A DNA stretch of 6,444 nucleotides from an uncultured Clostridia bacterium (GTDB lineage Bacteria > Bacillota > Clostridia > Oscillospirales > Acutalibacteraceae), in assembly GCA_946610835.1 (NCBI GenBank), contig CAMOCU010000060.1, positions 1 to 6,444 on the forward strand, in the 5' to 3' direction. Every line of letters begins with the position of its first letter. Positions within the stretch are counted from its first letter, which is position 1. Positions 1 through 4,661 of the stretch are shown piece after piece. Made by a program: the position numbers and the translations under genes. The notes under the pieces were generated by a model. The model ran no database searches. It was given only the letters and a program-made list of their open reading frames with translations, and was not told the origin of the DNA.

Positions 1-79
1 CCGAAAAAATCTCTCGTCCCCTCGTACACCCCGATTTAATCAGCGCTTCCCTTGAAATACGGACGAAAGGAAGAGTGCT
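1..79 (+). other. dnaE upstream leader with ribosome binding site
   Basis: This short stretch lies before dnaE. An AAAGGA core at 66-71 sits 8 bases before the ATG at 80 and supports that start. I see no convincing -35/-10 pair: TTTAAT at 35-40 has no -35 partner, and TTGAAA at 52-57 would put a -10 on top of the start codon. Frame 1 reads a run of codons that ends in TAA at 37-39 and could be the tail of an upstream gene, but 12 codons are too few to identify. No terminator hairpin is visible, so dnaE may be transcribed from further upstream. Confidence 0.5.
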
Positions 80-3000
80 ATGGCGTTTGCACACCTGCAT
101 CTGCACACCGAATACAGCCTGCTGGACGGCGCGTGCCGGATCGAGCAGGCGCTCGATCGTGCCAAGGCGCTCGGCCAGACGGCCATGGCCATTACCGATC
201 ACGGCGTGATGTACGGCGTGATCGATTTTTATAAAGCTGCACGCGCGCGCGGAATCCGCCCGATCATCGGTTGTGAGTGTTATGTTGCGCCGCGCAGCCG
301 TCTGGACAAAGTGCACGGCGTGGACAGCGAGCGGTACCACCTGATTTTGCTGTGCGAAAACAACACGGGGTATCAAAATCTGATCGCTATGGTTTCCGAA
401 AGCTGGACGACTGGGTTTTATACAAAGCCGCGCATTGACCTCGAGCTGCTTCGTGCGCATCACGAGGGATTGATCGCGCTGTCCGCGTGCCTTGCGGGCG
501 AGGTGCCGCGCGCACTCGAACGTGGGGATTATGAAGGCGCACGGGAAGTTGCGCTGCGCTACCGCGGGATTTTCGGCGCGGACAATTATTTTTTGGAAAT
601 TCAGAACCACGGGATCCGGGAACAGTTGGAAATCAACCCCCTGCTCATTCGCCTCTCTCAAGAGACAGGCATCCCGCTTGCGGCGACGAATGATGTGCAT
701 TATATCCGCCGCGAGGACGCGCGCATCCAGCAGGTTTTGATCTGCATCCAGACCAATCATCGTCTGGGTGAGGAAACGGGGCTGGAGTTTGAGTCGGATC
801 AATTTTATTTAAAAAGCGAGGCGGAGATGGCCGCGCTTTTTCCCGACTGTCCGCAGGCGATCGAAAATACCGCGCGGATCGCAGAGCGCTGCCATGTCGA
901 GTTTGAGTTCGGCAAAACCAAGCTGCCGCATTTCGACGTTCCGAACGGGCGCGACCACTTTGATTGGTTTCGCGAACAGTGTTATAACGGGCTTTACCGG
1001 CGGTACGGAAGCAATCCGCCGCAAAGTTATATTGACCGCCTGGATTACGAATTGGATGTGATCCGCCGGATGGGATATGTGGATTATTATCTCATTGTGC
1101 ATGACTTCATCCGTCATGCACGCGAAAAAGGAATTCCGGTTGGCCCCGGCCGCGGATCGGGCGCGGCAAGCATTGCGGCCTACTGCATCGGGATCACGGG
1201 CATTGATCCCATGCGCTATAACCTGCTCTTTGAGCGCTTTCTCAATCCGGAACGCGTCAGCATGCCGGATTTCGATGTGGATTTTTGTATTGAGCGCCGT
1301 GGTGAAGTGATTGACTATGTCAACGAAAAATACGGCAGCGATCATGTGGCGCAGATCGTGACATTCGGCACGCTGGCTGCCCGCGCGGCGATCCGCGACG
1401 TCGGACGCGTGCTTGGTATGTCCTACAGCGCGGTCGATCAGGTGGCGAAGCTTGTGCCGAACGAGCTGAAAATGACGATCGACAAGGCGCTGGAAAAATC
1501 GTCCGAGTTATCCGCGCTGTACCGCACAGACGAGGCGGTACGCGATTTGATCGACACGGCGCGCAGCATCGAAGGCATGCCGCGCAACACATCCACGCAT
1601 GCCGCGGGTGTGGTGATTGCCCGCGATCCGGTGGCCACATACGTTCCGCTGGCCAAAAATGACGACGTGGTTGTGACGCAGTTTACTATGACCACGCTCG
1701 AAGAGCTGGGGCTGCTGAAGATGGATTTCCTCGGTTTGCGGAACCTGACGGTCATGCATGACGCGGTCGAAATGATCCACAGGCACACGCCGGGCTTTGA
1801 CCTGGAGGCAATCTCCTTCAGCGATCCCGAAATTTATACCATGCTCAGCCGCGGTTTAACAGAGGGCGTTTTTCAGTTTGAATCGCCCGGAATGCGTTCC
1901 ACGCTTATGGGCCTTGAGCCGGAAAGTCTGGAAGATCTTATCGCCGTCATTTCTCTGTATCGTCCCGGCCCCATGGATTCCATCCCGCGCTACATCGAAA
2001 ATCGTCACCATCCCGAGCGCGTGACGTACAAATCACCGCTGCTCGAGGATATTCTGAACGTCACATACGGCTGCATGGTCTATCAGGAGCAGGTCATGCA
2101 GATTTTTCGAAAGCTTGCGGGATACTCCTTCGGCCGCGCGGATATCGTGCGCCGCGCCATGAGCAAAAAGAAGCACGACGTGATGGAGCGCGAACGCGAG
2201 GTGTTTATCCACGGCCTGACAGCTGCGGATGGAACGGTGGAAGTCGAGGGCGCCGTGCGCCGCGGCGTGGACGCCGAAACGGCCAACAGCATTTTCGACG
2301 ATATGTCCTCTTTCGCGTCCTACGCGTTCAACAAGGCGCATGCCGCGGCCTACGCATATATCGCTTACCAGACAGCGTATCTCAAAAACAAATACCCCAA
2401 AGAATTCATGGCCGCTATACTCAGCAGTGTGCTTGACCGCGCGGATAAAGTGGCCGGATACATCGCGGAATGCCAGCGCATCGGCATTGCCGTTCAGCCG
2501 CCGCATGTCAACCACAGCTTTGACGGCTTTACGGTTTCGGACGATGGTATTCGATTCGGGCTGCTGGCGATCAAAAACATCGGCAAGGGCTTTATCACGC
2601 GCATCATTGCCGAACGGCAAAGCGGCGGCGCATACCGTTCCTTTTACTCGTTCTGCAAGCGTGTGCAGGGCAGGGACTTCAACCGCCGCGCTGCAGAAAG
2701 TCTGATTAAAAGCGGCGCGCTGGATGGTCTGGGACTCAACCGGCGGCAGATGCTCATCATGCTTCCACAGGTGATGGAGGAGCTTGAGGACGGCCGGCGC
2801 AGGACGATTTCCGGACAGATCGGATTTTTTGATCTGTCCGGCGTCGAAGAAAGCGAGCCGCAGCCGCCGCAGGCGGAGGAACTGCCCCGCGAGGAACTGC
2901 TGCAGATGGAAAAGGAAGTGACGGGGCTGTATATGTCCGGCCACCCGATGGCCAAATTTGCCGAAGATGCGCGGCGGCTGCGTACAACGCCGATTGCGAC

Positions 3001-3565
3001 GCTGCTCGGCGAGGACAGCGTGCAGGATAACGCGCCGGTTCGGATTCTCGGAATTCTGACCGCTGTCAAGAAAAAAATCACCAAAAACAATGCCGCCATG
3101 GCATTTGTGACCGTGGAGGATATGACCGGCGCGGTGGAAGCGTTGGTCTTTCCCAATACACTGCGCGAGAATGCGCTGCTGCTGACCGAAGGGCGGATTG
3201 TGCTGATCAGCGGCAAAGCGAGCGTGCGCGAGGACGAGGATCTCAAAATCGTCTGCGACAGGGTCGAGCCGTTTGTGCCGGGCAAAACATCCGACGCGCC
3301 GCCGAAGCCGCGCGCCGCATCGGGCGCCACGTCCCGCAGGCGCAACGGATTGTTCCTGCGTCTGCCGACCGAACGCTGCCCCGAACGTGTACAGTGCGAA
3401 AAATTCCTGCGCATCTTCGAGGGCAACACCCGGTTGTATTATTTTTGCAAAGATACCGGGCAGTATATTCCCATGCCCGTGGAGTATTGCGCGGATGTCA
3501 ACGCCCCGCTGCTCGGCGAATTGCGTCGGATTCTCGGCGCGGAAAATGTTGTTTATGTGGAATAA
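80..3565 (+). CDS. dnaE: DNA polymerase III subunit alpha (DnaE)
   Basis: This is the catalytic alpha subunit of a C-family replicative DNA polymerase, 1161 residues, full length for DnaE1-type enzymes. It acts at the replication fork; in Firmicutes it normally works beside PolC. The N-terminal PHP domain (about 5-215) keeps all nine metal-ligand positions known for active PHP proofreading nucleases: H7, H9, D16, H41, E66, H87, C137, D205 and H207. The polymerase core shows GPGRGSGAAS at 355-364, PDFDVDF at 396-402 (catalytic D397 and D399) and MDFLGLR with the third aspartate D549. A helix-hairpin-helix region follows at about 823-900, then a clamp-binding motif QIGFF at 913-917 and an OB-fold at about 985-1065. 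After a Pro/Ala/Arg-rich linker comes a small C-terminal domain (about 1090-1161) with the GNT-x-LYY pattern of Firmicute DnaE tails. There is no DEDD exonuclease insertion, so it is not PolC. The start is supported by AAAGGA 8 bases upstream. Identity is very secure; the DnaE1 subtype is inferred from domain order. Confidence 0.98.
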   Translation: MAFAHLHLHTEYSLLDGACRIEQALDRAKALGQTAMAITDHGVMYGVIDFYKAARARGIRPIIGCECYVAPRSRLDKVHGVDSERYHLILLCENNTGYQNLIAMVSESWTTGFYTKPRIDLELLRAHHEGLIALSACLAGEVPRALERGDYEGAREVALRYRGIFGADNYFLEIQNHGIREQLEINPLLIRLSQETGIPLAATNDVHYIRREDARIQQVLICIQTNHRLGEETGLEFESDQFYLKSEAEMAALFPDCPQAIENTARIAERCHVEFEFGKTKLPHFDVPNGRDHFDWFREQCYNGLYRRYGSNPPQSYIDRLDYELDVIRRMGYVDYYLIVHDFIRHAREKGIPVGPGRGSGAASIAAYCIGITGIDPMRYNLLFERFLNPERVSMPDFDVDFCIERRGEVIDYVNEKYGSDHVAQIVTFGTLAARAAIRDVGRVLGMSYSAVDQVAKLVPNELKMTIDKALEKSSELSALYRTDEAVRDLIDTARSIEGMPRNTSTHAAGVVIARDPVATYVPLAKNDDVVVTQFTMTTLEELGLLKMDFLGLRNLTVMHDAVEMIHRHTPGFDLEAISFSDPEIYTMLSRGLTEGVFQFESPGMRSTLMGLEPESLEDLIAVISLYRPGPMDSIPRYIENRHHPERVTYKSPLLEDILNVTYGCMVYQEQVMQIFRKLAGYSFGRADIVRRAMSKKKHDVMEREREVFIHGLTAADGTVEVEGAVRRGVDAETANSIFDDMSSFASYAFNKAHAAAYAYIAYQTAYLKNKYPKEFMAAILSSVLDRADKVAGYIAECQRIGIAVQPPHVNHSFDGFTVSDDGIRFGLLAIKNIGKGFITRIIAERQSGGAYRSFYSFCKRVQGRDFNRRAAESLIKSGALDGLGLNRRQMLIMLPQVMEELEDGRRRTISGQIGFFDLSGVEESEPQPPQAEELPREELLQMEKEVTGLYMSGHPMAKFAEDARRLRTTPIATLLGEDSVQDNAPVRILGILTAVKKKITKNNAAMAFVTVEDMTGAVEALVFPNTLRENALLLTEGRIVLISGKASVREDEDLKIVCDRVEPFVPGKTSDAPPKPRAASGATSRRRNGLFLRLPTERCPERVQCEKFLRIFEGNTRLYYFCKDTGQYIPMPVEYCADVNAPLLGELRRILGAENVVYVE
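2811..2841 (+). repeat. Perfect 11-bp inverted repeat inside dnaE
   Basis: The arm CCGGACAGATC (2811-2821) is perfectly complementary to GATCTGTCCGG (2831-2841), around a 9-base loop GGATTTTTT. In RNA the stem could extend by two G-U pairs and one A-U pair, leaving a UUU loop. It encodes SGQIGFFDLSG, which contains the clamp-binding motif. No T-run follows the 3' arm, so it is not a standard intrinsic terminator. The repeat is seen directly; any function is unknown. Confidence 0.8.
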
Positions 3566-3598
3566 TCAAAAAAAAATCCGCGAATTTGGGAATTTTAT

Positions 3599-3627
3599 TT
3601 GACATTCGATTTTTTTAGGTGTAAAAT
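3599..3627 (+). promoter_or_regulatory. Housekeeping sigma-A type promoter for pfkA-pcrA
   Basis: A perfect -35 TTGACA lies at 3599-3604. After a 17-base spacer there is a -10 TAAAAT at 3622-3627, a five-of-six match to TATAAT. The spacer contains a run of seven T (3610-3616). AT-rich DNA just upstream (about 3583-3598) could act as an UP element. Transcription should begin near 3634, giving a leader of about 30 bases before the pfkA ATG. Spacing and context make this a strong prediction, though no transcript evidence is available. Confidence 0.8.
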
Positions 3628-3637
3628 TGTTTCAATT
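3625..3637. promoter_or_regulatory. Small inverted repeat over -10 and start site, possible operator
   Basis: AATTG (3625-3629), TTT, CAATT (3633-3637) forms a perfect 5-bp dyad that overlaps the end of the -10 box and the expected transcription start. This is where a repressor would block the promoter. The dyad is short, and in AT-rich DNA such repeats arise often by chance. It matches neither a CcpA cre site (no central CG) nor a Rex site that I recognise. Confidence 0.25.
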
Positions 3638-3646
3638 GAGCGTTTT

Positions 3647-3653
3647 AAGGAGG
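3647..3653 (+). promoter_or_regulatory. pfkA ribosome binding site
   Basis: AAGGAGG matches the anti-Shine-Dalgarno sequence fully and lies 12 bases before the ATG at 3666, slightly longer than usual. It decides the start. The in-frame TTG at 3627 would sit upstream of this site and inside the -10 box, so it can be set aside. Confidence 0.85.
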
Positions 3654-3665
3654 AACCTTGCGAGC

Positions 3666-4628
3666 ATGAAAAGAATTGGTGTTTTGACCAGCGGAGGCGA
3701 CGCGCCGGGTATGAATGCGGCCGTGCGTTCCGTGGTACGTACAGCGTGTGAAAACGATATGGAGGTCGTCGGCATCCGCCGCGGCTATACCGGTTTAATC
3801 AACGGCGACATGGTGGAGATGAACATCCGCTCTGTTTCCGATATTATTCATCGCGGCGGCACGATCCTGTATTCTGCCCGCTGCCTCGAATTCAAAGAGG
3901 AAGCCGGACTGCAAAAGGCAATCCAAAGCTGCAAAGAAAACGCGATCGACGGCATTGTCGTCATCGGCGGCGACGGTTCATTCCGCGGCGCGCGCGATCT
4001 TTCCCTGCGCGGTGTGCCGTGTATCGGAATTCCCGGAACCATTGACAACGATATCGCCTGCAGTGACTACACCATCGGGTACGACACTTGCCTGAACACG
4101 ATCATGGAGATGGTTGACCGTGTACGCGACACCACTGAATCCCATGACCGCTGCAGCGTGGTCGAAGTCATGGGACGCCGCGCGGGCTATCTGGCGCTGA
4201 ACGCGGGCATCGCTGTGGGCGCAACGTCCATTCTTGTGCCCGAGTTTGATTACGACATCGAGCGCGACGTGATCGAGCGTATGCGCCGCACACAAAAGAC
4301 CGGCAAGCGCCATTTCATCATCATGGTGGCCGAGGGTATCGGCGGCGTTGAAGAACTGGCCCGCCGGATTGAAAAGGAGACCATGGTGGAATCCAGAGCC
4401 GTCATTCTCGGCCATGTGCAGCGCGGCGGCGCGCCGACCTGCAAAGACAGAGTTGTGGCCAGCCAGATGGGCAACCGTGCCGTCAAGCTCCTGCAGCAGG
4501 GCATCGGCAACCGTGTTGTCGGCATGAGAAATGAAGAAATCTTTGACATGGACATCTATGAAGCGTTGAGCATGACCAAGACGCTTGACAAGGAACTGTT
4601 CGACATTTCTTACGAAATCTCTATTTAA
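3666..4628 (+). CDS. pfkA: ATP-dependent 6-phosphofructokinase (PfkA)
   Basis: This enzyme phosphorylates fructose 6-phosphate to fructose 1,6-bisphosphate, the committed step of glycolysis, as a cytosolic tetramer. Its 320 residues match the usual short prokaryotic form. Visible sites include GGDAPGMN at 10-17, Y41, R72, GGDGS at 101-105, and PGTIDND at 123-129 with catalytic D127 and D129. R162, M169, R171, E223, R244, H250 and R253 are also present, the last four shifted by one residue relative to the Bacillus enzyme. Gly at 104 and 124 marks ATP use; pyrophosphate enzymes carry Asp and Lys there. Effector-site residues R21, R25, D59, R154 and K214 are kept, but the equivalents of Glu187 and Arg211 are both Thr (T187, T212), so allosteric control is probably altered. 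It has its own promoter and ribosome binding site, lies 100 bases after dnaE, and leads directly into pcrA. The first residues, MKRIGVLTSGG, fit the family's normal N-terminus and confirm the ATG start. Confidence 0.97.
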   Translation: MKRIGVLTSGGDAPGMNAAVRSVVRTACENDMEVVGIRRGYTGLINGDMVEMNIRSVSDIIHRGGTILYSARCLEFKEEAGLQKAIQSCKENAIDGIVVIGGDGSFRGARDLSLRGVPCIGIPGTIDNDIACSDYTIGYDTCLNTIMEMVDRVRDTTESHDRCSVVEVMGRRAGYLALNAGIAVGATSILVPEFDYDIERDVIERMRRTQKTGKRHFIIMVAEGIGGVEELARRIEKETMVESRAVILGHVQRGGAPTCKDRVVASQMGNRAVKLLQQGIGNRVVGMRNEEIFDMDIYEALSMTKTLDKELFDISYEISI

Positions 4629-4634
4629 AAAGGA

Positions 4635-4661
4635 ATTCATATGCAGAATGCATTTTTGAAT
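4635..4661 (+). promoter_or_regulatory. Weak hairpin spanning the pcrA start codon
   Basis: The start codon lies in ATGCA (4641-4645), which can pair with TGCAT (4649-4653) around a GAA loop. Flanking ATTCA (4635-4639) can pair with TGAAT (4657-4661), separated by a 1x3 internal loop. The Shine-Dalgarno AAGGA (4630-4634) abuts the fold. If formed in mRNA it would limit initiation unless ribosomes finishing pfkA open it. It is AT-rich and modest, and may be coincidental. Confidence 0.3.

Noticed and set aside
1..39. Possible C-terminal tail of an upstream gene ending in TAA at 37-39
   Set aside because: Only twelve codons are visible, with no recognisable signature, and another frame is equally open over this short span; not enough to call a gene.
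181..190. Short palindromes such as GGCCATGGCC, GCTGATCAGC (3202 area) and GCGCATGCGC (5075 area)
   Set aside because: Ten-base palindromes of this kind are common in GC-rich coding DNA and show no further organisation.
811..841. AAAAAGCG...CGCTTTTT terminator-like repeat in dnaE
   Set aside because: Five of the eight pairs are A-T, the loop is 15 bases, and about one 8-bp repeat per window is expected by chance; it is deep inside an intact essential gene.
1097..1121. 9-bp inverted repeat GTGCATGAC/GTCATGCAC in dnaE
   Set aside because: A 9-bp perfect repeat with a short loop is expected a few times per ten windows by chance, and nothing follows it to suggest a terminator; kept only as part of the octamer observation.
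2033..2944. A 303-codon open frame on the minus strand within dnaE
   Set aside because: It lies wholly inside the well-conserved dnaE sense frame, shows no recognisable motif, and is typical of antisense frames in GC-rich genes.
3581..3616. CGAAT...ATTCG stem followed by seven T as a dnaE terminator
   Set aside because: The stem is only 5 bp with an 18-base loop, and the T-run lies within the promoter spacer. The promoter reading fits far better.
3627..3665. Upstream TTG start at 3627 giving a 333-residue PfkA
   Set aside because: The TTG lies in the -10 box and before the AAGGAGG site; the added residues do not belong to the family's N-terminus.
4140..4175. 9-bp inverted repeat TCCCATGAC/GTCATGGGA in pfkA with an 18-base loop
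   Set aside because: The loop is long and about half a repeat of this kind is expected by chance; it codes for conserved PfkA residues around R162-R171.
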